From NCBI GenBank assembly GCA_950295325.1, contig OX485806.1, forward strand, positions 30,070,001-30,134,000: 64,000 bases of DNA. Reading direction: 5' to 3'. Numbering within the stretch: position 1 is the stretch's first letter; each line of letters starts with the position of its first letter. This DNA is from Polytrichum commune (Eukaryota > Streptophyta > Polytrichopsida > Polytrichales > Polytrichaceae). Below, piece by piece: positions 31,301 to 42,405 of this stretch. The position numbers and the translations under genes were made by a program. Under the pieces are notes generated by a model. That model saw only the letters and a program-made list of their open reading frames with translations. It made no database searches and had not been told where the DNA came from.

Positions 31301-33049
31301 TTAGTATATAGTGCAGACATCAAATGGCAGGCACCAGAAGGGTAACAATTGCAGCAGCAAAAGTAAACCAATTGAACCAGAGTCTCACTGAAGTTCCCTT
31401 TCAGGTTGACAAGAGTTTCACATGTCAGCAGGAGAAGAAAATTCACTCTACTCTTGACTCCATCACTTCGCCACGAATCTGCGCCTTTTGACAATTCTAC
31501 CTTACAGTGAACTTTGATTGAAGTTCTGTAAACATGTCATTGCATATTAACTTCGTGGAGATTATTAGCATTTAGTACACAATTATGCACCCCATAACTG
31601 CTCGTACTCTCTGTCTCCGGTGCTTAAGAGCCTCCTTCATGGTGCGGGTGCATACTTTGTGAATATGTGGGCTAGCAACATCATCACAAGCACAAGGAAA
31701 TGGTGCAGCGGTGAGGATGGGCATAAATTTATTTATTTTGTGCATCTGAAGTTATCATCTGTATACCGATAATTCTATCATTGACATGACCCTACATGGA
31801 GAGAGTGGTTCAGGAAAATTTAGGAAACTTCACCACCCGGAGCCCTTGATCATAACCCCCAAAAAATAGAACAAAATGTGAAATGGAGGACCATTTGTGA
31901 GCTAGAAACATCATCACAAGCTCAAGGATATGGTGTAGCAATGCAGCATGGGCATAAATGTTTTTGAGCAGCTGAAGTTGTCATCTGTCTATCGGTAATT
32001 GAGTGTTTCAGGTTGAACTCCTGATGGACATGACCCACACGGAGAGAAAAATTCGAACAAATTCAAGAAAATTAATCACCGGAGCCCTTTGATCATACCC
32101 CACAAAAAAAAAATTAGAAACAAATTATGAAATGGAGTATTTGTGGGCTACCAACATCATCACAAGACATAAGGATATGGTGCATCGGTGCAACATGGGC
32201 CATAATGTTTCTGTGCATCTGAAGTTATCATCTGGCCGCCGGTAAAATTGTAAATGACATAACCCTACATGGAGAGAATGATTCACACAAATTCAAGAAA
32301 GCTCATCGCTTGGAGCCCTTGATCATACCCCCAAAAAATGGAAAGGTTCGGACAGAATGAAGAAAACTCCCCACCCCTAGCCCTGGATTATACCAAAACA
32401 AATTCCTAAAATCGAAATGGAGGAGAAATTTTACTTACTTCAGCAGAGAAAGATCGATGGAGCTGTTAGTTTGTTGAGTAAGACCACAACAACCCGTCAC
32501 AAGCTTCGAGGCATCCGTGTTAGCATAATCCGCACAAGTCTTGAACGCACTACACGCAGGCGCCGACGTATTGCAACTAAACTCGGAAGAATGCACAAGA
32601 GTGGCATTCGTCACACAATTCAGCAACAAAAGATTCTCGTTCCCATACAGAGAGAATTTGGTGGAATTCACGGTAAAGTTCTGCCCGGTGACAAGTCCAC
32701 CGTTACATGTCGTCATGGAAGAGTCCGAAAGGGCAACAGTTTTGTTGTTGTAATCTATCGATTGCACAGCGTAGGTTCCGGACTCGGCTACAAAATTGAG
32801 AGTACTTGAGTTTTGGCACTTCAACACATTTTGAAATTCGGAGCTCCCACATCCGCTGTCGATGCCAAAGGGGTACTGTACATTGATCCCTCCACATGTT
32901 GTTCTACATGAGGAAGAATCTGCCATTGCCGTGGATGTGAACATAACCCATACCATAATCCATACAAGTGAAGCAAGCATCAAGAACTTGGGGTTATACT
33001 GCATTATTGAGACTTCTCTGCTTCTTCTCCGAATAATTAACATCCCCAT
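28324..33049 (-). CDS. LRK10L-type receptor-like kinase (5 exons, 631 aa)
   Basis: Exons, all with GT-AG borders and consistent phase: 33,049-32,439; 31,114-30,900; 30,257-30,213 (45 bp); 29,906-29,608; 29,049-28,324. A signal peptide ([14 protein letters not shown]) precedes a GUB_WAK_bind domain ([21 protein letters not shown]) and a WAK_assoc-like domain ([34 protein letters not shown]). [20 protein letters not shown] spans the membrane. The kinase has a [11 protein letters not shown] loop, VAVKKLE lysine, [13 protein letters not shown] loop (HCD, a non-RD type), SDFGLAKL and YLAPEWF. It is a plasma-membrane receptor kinase thought to sense cell-wall or pathogen signals (family knowledge). 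The end is odd: after QRPTMSKV the usual QMLEG-type ending is replaced by about ten leucines from a CTG/TTG repeat and a stop. Alternatively a last exon is spliced from AGCAAG|GTTTTT. Confidence 0.85.
29108..29475. mobile_element. MITE-like copy in receptor kinase intron 4 (GGGCC family, degenerate)
   Basis: The interior matches the element at 41,117-41,618 over several blocks: AGTGT(A/C)AAGTCATACGCGACC-like sequence, CATGTAGGTTCTTTTACG versus CATGTGGGTCCTCACAG, TGCATGCCATGTAGAAATCC, and a right end AGTGTAAAGTGCCCCTTAA. The left boundary near the GGGCC at about 29,108 is uncertain. It is in an intron and not expected to alter the protein. Confidence 0.45.
31140..31700. repeat. Imperfect tandem duplication in receptor kinase intron 1
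   Basis: CATGTCAGCAGG occurs at about 31,138 and 31,421, each followed by a CTC(T/C)ACT-CCATCAC block, CTACATTACAGTG or CTACCTTACAGTG, and AACTTTGATTG. The period is about 283 bp. Both copies lie in the first intron of the receptor kinase gene. Confidence 0.6.
31665..32345. repeat. Three tandem copies of about 240 bp in receptor kinase intron 1
   Basis: GGGCTAGCAACATCATCACAAG (about 31,669), its variants at about 31,900 and 32,145, and the downstream landmarks AAGGATATGGTG, GCATCTGAAGTTATCATCTG, ACATGGAGAGA and GGAGCCCTTGATCATACCC recur three times in the same order. Spacings are about 230 and 246 bp. The copies are separated by short A-rich tracts. Confidence 0.75.
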
Positions 33050-34640
33050 CTCTTCCTAATTCCAACCTCTACAATATTGCCTTCCTCCAGATTTGGCCTC
33101 ACGTGATTTTTGTTGTGCTACTCTCATTCGAACCTCCATAGCCATACAGCGTCATGGTTTTCAGGTGACCTAGGATTAAAGAAACCTGTACGTAGATACA
33201 TAACCTTGAATATAGAGGTAAATTGAGAGCTAGATCAATTCGTGAACCTCCGAATCGATCACCATTTCAACTGATTTTGAGGTAAAGGACCACTCTGAAT
33301 AAGGAAAGTTCTGGCCCAGAGTTTCCCAAGTAAGGCTTCTCTCAGAACCGGGATTAGCGATGACTTAACTTAATCCTCCTTGCCTTTTGCATAGATTTTA
33401 ATCTCACCACACTGCCATAAGAACATCGTAACTACTTACGTCTGGTTGTTCGGTTGATTGCACTGTTCAGAAAGTGCAAATTCAATTGCACATAGTGCTG
33501 CCTCCTAAACCCCAGAAAGAAAGTCTCGAAGTTGGTAGATCGAGCTTGCAAGTGAATATTTCCAGTTGCAAAATCCTCGAAACTTCTAGAATACCTGCAA
33601 CCCAAAAATCCTGACGCATAAGCTCTTGCTCTAAAGTATCTGAATGAGCAATCTCTGCAGATTCCAAGTCAAACTGATTTGGAAAAAATTATAGCTTTCT
33701 GGTAAGGCTTATCCTCCCAGTGTGCATAGATTGATCATCTCACACTGCCATTACTAGAAATTTGAACTAACTTACGTGAGTCTGGTTGTAGGTTCTGCAC
33801 TGTGATTTAGGAACCGCAAACTAATTGGCTCTCAAACTCCAGAAGAGTCCTCGAAGTTGGTAGGTCGAGATCCATAAATCCTGCATAAACTCTATAATCT
33901 ATGTTAGAAGTTTACCGTTCGTATCTGTACTTCCTGCATAAGCTACAATCTATATTACAGGTTTTCGTGGCTGTAATTCCTGCATATACTCTAATAATCT
34001 ATGTCAGAACTTATGTGTCTATTCTAGGTTCTACCATGTCATTTCACAGCTCTTGCCTCCCTCTCAGACAATTTAAAACGGCGGTCGACTCTCCGGATGT
34101 TCAAAGTATCAGAGTATTTTGTACCACCTATGGTGAGGTTTAGTGTGAGAATTACTCGAAGTGTAAGGATATGCCATCAACACTGAGTCTCAACCACAGG
34201 CAACAAAAAATTATACTCGCCTCGGTCACAACTTGATGTCCTTCAACTGCAAAATCAAGTGAAACTCGTCTGCAAACTCATCCCAGCTCCTAATCACATG
34301 TATAGATTCATCTCAAACTGCTACCAAAAAACCTCATTAACTACGTCTGACTGTCTCTATTTGCACAGAAACTGCAAACTAATTGCACATAGTTTTGCTG
34401 GCACCTAAACCCCAGACAGTCCTCCAAGTTGGTAGGTTGTCGAGCTTGCAAGTGTTTCTCCCAGTTACAAGAAAATCCTCAAAACTCTAACTCTCACTCT
34501 CACTCTCACTCTGGAACTGCGGCACCAAAAGATCATTCCCTCAGTGACTGTACTACTACTCACGATCACTTGAAGTTCAAAACAGAAAATGCACCTTCGA
34601 AATCAGTTCTTCAGTTCCTACAAGAATTGATCTAAAGGAT
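33050..34640. repeat. Receptor kinase upstream region with three spaced repeat copies
   Basis: AAGTTGGTAG(A/G)T(CGAG) with CGAGCTTGCAAGTG occurs near 33,530, 33,857 and 34,428. It is preceded each time by a CTTACGTCTGG or GTCTGA block, GCAAACTAATTGCACATAGT-like sequence and CTAAACCCCAGA. These copies lie 0.4-1.5 kb upstream of the receptor kinase start on its promoter side. No upstream coding exon is evident. CTCTCACTCTCACTCT at about 34,493 is a short microsatellite. Confidence 0.55.
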
Positions 34641-37089
34641 CACAAACTGGGACATCGCAAACAAATTGATGATCGAGCACATGCAGGAGCCAATTTAAGA
34701 ATTCCAAGTAATTCAGCTAACGCTCAGATTCGAAATACCGGTATCTGAATGCACTATATAGGGACTATATGCACAAGATCAGAGATTCTTCTTGGTCTGC
34801 TAACTTGCACACGGCGTTCGTAATATCATCCGTCATCCGCCTGTCTGTCTGGATGTGATCCCCTTTGACATTGATTCTAATGGTCGCGCATGATCGAGGG
34901 AATCTGCAAACCTTTCAGGAGCTGCTGATGAAACACAAAGTCTCCCTCCTCAGTCAACTGGTTGAAGTAGTGTTTGACTCGCAATTATATAATGCTTGCG
35001 GTATAAACGGGTTGATGATGATGCGAAGGAATTGATGATGTGACGGAATTGATGGTTCAAGGAATGTGGCTTTGCAAATACTTTGACAGGTGGAAAATAA
35101 TTTGAAATCATCAAACTTCACTTTTTTCCTGGAAATTATGGTCTCATGGCCTAAATGAAAGGGAAAAAAGAAATCATCAAAATGTCTAAGTATTCAGAGA
35201 TTTGGTGCCATCTCTCTCAAGTTGGGTATTCAAAACTTCGATATCACTTGCAACACTAAATAATTTCTCATCCTTGTCAACGGGATGGAACATATGATCG
35301 AATTCGCCTTTATCTCTCAGCCATGCTTGTATATTCTCAAACAAGCATGAGCACAAAACATTAGAAAACATTGTTCACAACTCTACTTAGCACACTAAGA
35401 TAATTTAACCTAAACCCCAAAGGTTAACATCATATACTTAACCATCATGAATGAATGGAAAATAAATTATAGTACATGGATTTGTATGTAGGATATGTCA
35501 TGTGCCTAAATAAAAGAATACGTGTGTACATATTTGCATGAGTCTTCATCAATGTTCTTACGGACAGCCTACGCCCTTTTTTAATATTGATTAATTATCG
35601 GGCATTTCCTACCCTAACCTACTATCAACCTACTTACTACAATAATACATGAGTACGAGGAGGTCAAGTTCAATTTAGAGTAGCAGCACCCATACCCGAT
35701 TACTCAAGAGATTATGCGCCACATCTGGAGAGGCATAAGAAGGAGCAGATTTTTCCCGTATAGGAAGATAAAAATAAGGAATGTTGCAAAAAAAAAACAT
35801 TCGGTGATAATAATTGAAACCATTGTGAACTTTGACAGTCAAAAGTCGGCCCGAACATTGTACCAAAGTCTAGAGTATGCCAGCACCGCTCATTCTAACC
35901 TCTCATTCCTCCTCGCTTTCACACTCCAAACTAGGACATGTGTCATGGCAGCACTATTGGTTCCAAATTGATCAAAACTCAGCCCCAACATGATCGAGAT
36001 TCCAGTACCCTATAGATTGCCGATGGGGTCCTGTTCTGGAGTAGCCGCCTCCACCTCTCATGTGGACCCGGCACATCACATCACATTGTTCCAATGACAT
36101 CACAACCAACATCATCTCATCCCCAATTTTGGGGGTGACGGCAGGGAATTGAGGAGCACTTTGAACACCTTGCCACGAAGGCCACGTTCCAGGCCTCTAA
36201 CTTACACATATTCCACACGAGTAATTAGCAGCACTCTCAACTGATTCATAGGTCAAACTCTTCGGAACCTCCTACCCCGCGTGCCTGTCGATTTACTCTA
36301 CATAAATCAATGCAGCCCACACTTTGATTTCTAAATAAGGTAGAAATCCCATAACCCGTGAAAACAAGGTGATTCGCATTCAAGATATGGTCTCACAATC
36401 ATGACATAATTTCCCAAGATAGACGAGAAGGATTCATGAAGATTGCAAGTTGTTTCATGTTTTTCTGCCTTGTATAAAAAATTCTACAATTTTTCAAAGT
36501 GGAAAGTTTGTCCAACCCCCTACTCGTTCACTAGATTCTCCTTGCACCGAACACGGTAATCTACATTTCCGTATAGAACGTCGTCAAAATCGGTTACCTT
36601 ATGAGTACATTAACACTTGACTCCCATTGGCTACACTAAGTGTAAGTTACACGCATTGAAGTTGCCGTCGAATCATGATCCGTTTCAGAAATGGCACTTC
36701 ACCATTATGACGGCGGTCTAGTGCACGGCTAGAGGGTGGCTAACCGCTTATGGTATTTCTACCTATCTACACTTCACATGTCATGGCAATGTCATGGCAA
36801 TGACCGGGAGGAAGTAACTAGCTACTACGCGCACAAAACGGATTTGGCAACATCCATTCAGGCACTGCTACTCGAGGAACATGGGGGTATCATTGTATTT
36901 ATTAGGACGTCTATCTGCCCATGGGTCTCACATGGACACACATATATGGATTAGGATCCACGAATATATGTATATAGTATAGGTATATGCTACTTTCCAC
37001 CTTTTGGCTCCAAAAGTTACAAATCTATAAATACATATCCTTACACTCTTCTTCTTTTTATTGAGTTTGTATGTTATCAATTTCAAGGG
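34641..37089. other. Intergenic DNA without recognisable genes
   Basis: No homologous or codon-structured open frame was found. Short open stretches are AT-rich and lack motifs. Nothing regulatory could be identified with confidence. Confidence 0.5.
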
Positions 37090-37545
37090 GAGGTTTTCTA
37101 GTACGTGATTTTAGTGCTCAAACTAGCTCTCACCAAAGATAAGACCTCCATCCTTGACAACAATGGCATCAACCTCTTAGAGGTTCCTAGACCCCATTGG
37201 TCGAGTGTTTCCAATGACATCAGTCATTACAACCCATTCGATTGACTGCTAATAAGAAATTTGTATGCCTCCGGTTTTGTGATTCTTAATGGAGTAGATA
37301 AGCAATGTCAAAATTTTGTTTGTTTCTCTGGTATGGATGGCGCTAGTGTAGTTGATTGTCTCATTGGTGATCCCAACTCCCTTTGCAACTCTATCTCTGA
37401 TTTCTCCATAGGTAATAAACAACTTGAGTCACACCACTACCCTCTCTTCTTCACAATAGGTAATAGTGTAGGTTTGAGGCCTCCAGCCCCGTCTAATCAA
37501 GGTCAGGGTCTTCGTCCCAATCCTAAGAAGGCAAACCACACTAAA
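37090..37545 (+). pseudogene. Endonuclease (EEP/APE) remnant of a LINE-like element
   Basis: Reading fragments resemble the C-terminal half of exonuclease-endonuclease-phosphatase domains used by non-LTR retrotransposons. Upstream are DKTSILDNNG and VPRPHWSSVSNDI, with a stop after HYNPFD. The following open stretch has GFVILNGVDK, then FSGMDGASVVDCLIGDP, ISDFSIG and ESHHYPLFFTI, where ESHHYPL takes the place of the usual SDHxPL. The fragment ends in a Pro-rich tail and abuts a MITE. No reverse transcriptase follows, so only a fragment remains. Confidence 0.45.
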
Positions 37546-37918
37546 TATTGTATTTAGTGTGTGGTGTTTTATGTCACTACGTAACTTTTCTAATGACAGT
37601 TCTTATGAAGAAGTTTACAAATATTGTTGCCCCAACTTACATTTCTGTAGTAAAATACTTACAAAGTTTGGTATATTCTGCATCGGAACATTTATGTAAT
37701 GAAACACTGTCATGGATGATTGAAATTTGGATGAAAAATTGCTTAGTAAGTGACAATAATAATAACATTGTAAATCTATAATTCCCAAAAATTGTGTACA
37801 AGGAATGACAAATAACATGAGGTTCACAAGTAGTGTTGGTGGCACTACACGGGCAGCTTATAATTAGTATTGAGCAAGACAAATTTAATTGATGACACTA
37901 AATACAATATTTAGTATA
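37540..37918. mobile_element. Foldback/MITE with palindromic terminal repeats
   Basis: ACTAAATATTGTATTTAGTGT near 37,542 is matched in inverted orientation by ACACTAAATACAATATTTAGT near 37,894-37,914. Each terminal repeat is itself nearly palindromic, so either end can fold on its own. The interior of about 330 bp is AT-rich and non-coding. Confidence 0.55.
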
Positions 37919-38249
37919 GTATCTCAGCCGACGATGCCCAAAATCCTCCCCCAAATGGCTCATTAGTTAAGAGTGGTTATAAACCTTCAAAATTGATTGT
38001 ATTGTCACATGGGCATCTAAAATTGACCATAGTGTAGGGTATCCTAAAAGTTCCGTTCTCAGAGGAATTTCGAGGTGTAATGGTATCATCCATGGTCCAA
38101 GATGACCATAAACTACCGGATGATAGTGGAGAGGTACCCAAACCAAATAGACTAGTTAGCCGTTCAATTCCCGGCCATGAAATTGTCTCTCTATTTGATG
38201 AGAAACTAGCCATGTGGTCAAACGCGTCCTGTGTTTCAAGAAAGAAAAA

Positions 38250-40930
38250 GAAAAAGTAATGGCATCATCCATTGGGAAGGTGAAAATGTTGCAGTGAATT
38301 AATATTCGGCCATGGATTTGCGGTGTCTTCATAAACTCATCCATTGCGTAGGAAAAAAATAAACAACAACAACAACAACAAGTGAAGTATATTTTATCAT
38401 GTACATGAGTATTTTTAGATGATGTGACTCTAGAAATGACATCAAAGATCTCAAATTAGTGTAATGGAGTCTAACTGGAATGATTCTCTCCTCAACCTTA
38501 GAGGGGACTTGTTTTTGCTAGATCGAGCCCATGCTTCATCCACAATGGATGAGTTTACACATACACCACAAGCCGCCAATTTCATAAGTAGGTCATTAAT
38601 TCTACCATGATAGTCTAAATTTCTAAGAGTCACGTGCCATGTGTCAAAGTTTCACATTAGTTAGTAGTGGTAATGAATTTTCCTATGTTGCACTTTTGAA
38701 ACCAACCGTAACGTAGGTATATTGAGAAACTTCATTTCCAGACAATTTTTCTAAGAATTTTGAGTGCTCAAGCTGAATCATGGTGTCTAAATAACACGTC
38801 CATTGGGATTCAAGAAGGTGAAAATCTTAGGTGGACTCTTCATACCACATACGAACTAACGTGAGTGTAAGAAAGGGGTGTTATTTGAGGCACTTAGTGT
38901 ACATATTATACATAACGGACATGCATTAATTAACTTGTTTTAGTGTGTACATTCAAGAAGGCTATAAAGAATTTTCAAGTAAAGGTAGATGTACAAAAGG
39001 GAGCTCTAAAATTTAGAGAAAGATTTGACATAGATGTGCTAGTTTCAACATGTTTACATTTTCATCCATTACCGTCATATGGTAATTGTCTCCAATGACA
39101 CCCTGTCCATTCTTTGCTAGAGCTTGCATTTGGGTTGTAGGAGTATACAAAGTGAAGGCTCTTGGAGCACTTGTCAGCTCACTTGATGTTTATTGTCTGG
39201 ACTGTGATTAATATGCTTTTGTCTTTATTTTTTTGATGCAATTGTTGAGTTACATCCTATGTATGAGAAATTATTCAATGACTTTCTCATTAGAAAGTGA
39301 AAATGGATTGTTAATGTAACAAAGGCCTAATTATTCCATAATTTACAAGATTTTGTATATGTAGTGGAGGCATTTATCAAATTAAATGAAGAGTCTACCA
39401 CCCCCCCCCCCAAACCCCCAAGGGGGAAATGCAATAATTGTTTGATAATGTAAAAATCCCATTTATGTACGAATTACGAGTATTAAAGCTTCATGGTGTC
39501 TATATAATAACACATCCATTGGAGAGCTTAATTTTTTCCACCCACACTAATTAGACAAACTAATGTATTGGAGTAGTTTCGTGGTATTTAGTGTGTAATC
39601 TCGTCCTTGAGAGCCTAACATTATTCAAATGAGTATGTACGTTGGGTGGGGCCGGGAATAAGCCAAATCCTATTTGGAGTTATATTATGCTTATTCTCAC
39701 ATCATAGGATTGCACTAGAAAGTTCAAGTAAAAAAAAAAGGGTGAAGCAATGTATTGATATTATTAGAATGCAATGGTTGATAACAGATGAATAATGTTA
39801 CGAGAGTGAAAACGCAAAGAAAGAGCCACTTGAAAACTCATGTTGTTGGATGTTGCCTTAGAAATTTCCATTAGGAGAGTTGGTGGCCTACACTTGAAGT
39901 TTCTTAGGTTCACATATTCACCTCACTTAAAACAAAAAGACTAAACAAACAAAACAAAACAAAATAGTCATGTGGTCCAACATAATAGAGTTGTATGTAA
40001 ACTTAAGATCTAAGGTCCAACCGTCAAGTGAGTTTGCTAGAATGTGAGTTTGAGAGCTAATCCGTAAAGTCATCCAAGTTTCCTCAAGGCTTATATTAAT
40101 GTGCTAAGAGAGCCATGAACAGGGAGAATCAACCGTTAGTTACATATGAATTGGTTGAGATTGAGAAATAATCGAGATCAAAGTTCAATACTTCATGAAA
40201 ATTACCGATCATTCTAGAGATTGAAAGAGGAGGTCCAAGAAATCTCACCGACTTGTCAAATTTAAGCTCTTACACATGAGAACTTTACGAGCTTATAATT
40301 AGTGTGGTCTAGTTGAAATGCACCGGCCCTCAACTTTATTGGGGATATGTTATCATTGTAAAGCCTTCATACATGCTAATGGAGTTCACATACACACCAT
40401 GAAGCCCCATCTGGAAACAAAGGCGCAAAGAATATTGACCACAAATTTGTGATGTCTACATAAACTCATCGTTTAGGAAGGCCAAAACACAACGAACTAA
40501 TCTATAATTTACAAATAGATAATCTCTAGACTATTCAACATTAAAAGTGGCATTAAAACCCCAAATTAATCTAGTGGGATCTAGTTGAATTAAACTAACC
40601 CTCAGCCTTAATAAAAAAATTGTCTCACTATAATCCCTTCATCAAAGATAAGTAACTTCACATAGACCCCATGGAACTCCATCCCAAAAAAAAAGGTGTG
40701 CTTGGAATATCAACCAAGAGGTCATGGTGTTTACATAAAGTCATACATCTAGAAGGTGAAACACAACAAAGCATTTTATAACTTGCAAATGGTTACTTTT
40801 AGATTAGTCAACCTTAAAAATGACATTAGATTTCCTGAATTAGTCTAGTGGGGAGTCTAGTTGAAATGAATGACCCTCAACCTTTATAGGGGCCTTGCTT
40901 TCATCTTACTCCTCCACTGTGTGCAAGTGT
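38250..40930. repeat. Tandem and scattered copies of a unit of about 270 bp
   Basis: The landmarks TCTAGTTGAA(A/T)T at about 40,309, 40,577 and 40,856 are each followed by CCCTCA(A/G)CCTT and a TTCATC-like or CATTGTAA block. Two full periods then continue with CACATA(C/G)ACC(C/A)CATG, a GGAATAT or GAATATT word, (G/T)TGATGTCTACATAAA- or ATGGTGTTTACATAAA-like sequence and AACACAACAAA. The period is 268-279 bp. More diverged pieces occur at 38,250-38,600. The array has no coding capacity. Poly-C and poly-A runs occur near 39,405 and 40,685. Confidence 0.6.
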
Positions 40931-41116
40931 TTTAAAGGTAAAATTTTACCATAAAATAATCTTCAATTTTTTTAATTAATTAATTTTAAGAAAGAGAAAT
41001 TCCATCCTCTTTTCCGATGGTCCGGATGGGTCAACAAACAACTAAGTTAGATGGGTCTTCAAATGTTTACTTTTTCCAACTAGGCCACTTTGCGTAGGAT
41101 ATGAAACACCCAATTA

Positions 41117-41618
41117 GGGCCACTTCACACACGAGCCAAAAGCCGTGACTATGAAATTGTGAGTGCCCAAAAGAAAGTGTCTAAAGGCCGTCCCACGACA
41201 CCTCCAAAATCATGTAGTGTAGTCATGGATCTTCAAAGTGTTAGTGTGAAGTCATATGTGACTAGGCCCTCAACTAAATGCTATTTTCAATGAATTTGTA
41301 TTCATGTGGGTCCTCACAGATGATAAAATAGAATAAACCAACGGTTGTGAGCGTTCGGAGTGCCATGGTCTCTCAGTTTTGTGTTAGGCCTACCTCCAAG
41401 AAGTGGTATTTGAAAATAATCCAAGTGACCATGAAACATGATCCATTTGATGCCATGTAGGAATCCATGTAGACTTCACATCCATCTTGCATTCACAAAC
41501 TACGTTGATCCCTCAAGCGTAGTGTCAAACGAACTTGGACTGGCTCCGCCTTTTTCACGAATGAGTGTGCTTGAAGTGTACTGGTCACGGGCTCTCGGTC
41601 TCGTGTGTGAAGTGGCCC
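41117..41618. mobile_element. PIF/Harbinger-type (Tourist-like) MITE, GGGCCACTTCACACACGAG ends
   Basis: The left terminal repeat GGGCCACTTCACACACGAG starts at 41,117 and the right one, CTCGTGTGTGAAGTGGCCC, ends at 41,618; they are perfectly complementary. TTA at 41,114-41,116 and 41,619-41,621 is the 3-bp target duplication typical of PIF/Harbinger. The inner sequence continues as an imperfect inverted repeat (AAAGCCGTGAC against GTCACGGGCTCTC). It is 502 bp and non-coding. Related degenerate copies are at about 29,108 and 63,570. Confidence 0.85.
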
Positions 41619-42043
41619 TTAGTACAAGATGATTAGCAAATCCAACTTGATGCCGTAGCCAATTTCCTCATAATTTTTGGAGCTCCTTTGTTTTATTTTT
41701 TACTTTATCTAAGTCAAGAGTTTCATTCTCATTGAATGGTCATATAGCTTCCCCCAAGTTTGTTGATTGTTGACCCTAGAAAGATTAGTGTATTTTGAGC
41801 ATGTCGTCTAATCTCTTCTAAACACGTGTCTTTTTGGTGTCCATTCTTAGCTCTACACCTAACCACATACCACTCAAATCCATGTTTCCAAAGTATGGCT
41901 ATGTTGGAATCATGCCCGTCTACCGTGAGATACATAACTCATGTAGATATGTTGCCTATCAAGTGCATTTCCTAGGGTAAATTAGAGCGGGATCGGGTGC
42001 CAAATTTCTCTTTCTAATCCTTGTTGATGTCTTCATTGTTTAA

Positions 42044-42405
42044 GATATGTGGGTGTAATTTGGATTTGTTTTCATGTTCTCCCACTTATACCAATCAGAT
42101 TCACACAACACAACGTGTGTTGCATTAACAAATCTACGATGAAAGTATCGTAAATCGGGTTGAAATTGAACCTCCCTTGATTCAAAATGATTGTCGGAAG
42201 TGCATGCTTGTTGATTTCTTTAAAACCAAATACACAGGTCCTCCCCAATGTGTTCAATGTTGAGTGTAGAGAAATTAGTAATATTTGAAGATGCCATAGT
42301 CCAACGTCTTTTAGACATGTGTCTTTACGGTGTTTGGTCTTTGATCCTCACCAAACCATATACCAATCAAATATAGCATGAGTTTGATTAAACAAGAAAA
42401 CGGTA
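42044..42405. mobile_element. MITE copy 3 of the GGTATGNNGGTGTTATTCGG family (degenerate)
   Basis: The left end GATATGTGGGTGTAATTTGG and interior blocks GTGTGTTGCATTAACAAATC, TCGGAAGTGCATGCTTGTTG, CAATGTGTTCAATGTTGAG and TCTTTGATCCTCACC match copies 1 and 2. The right terminus has decayed. Another partial copy of the interior lies at about 41,760-41,890. Confidence 0.5.
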
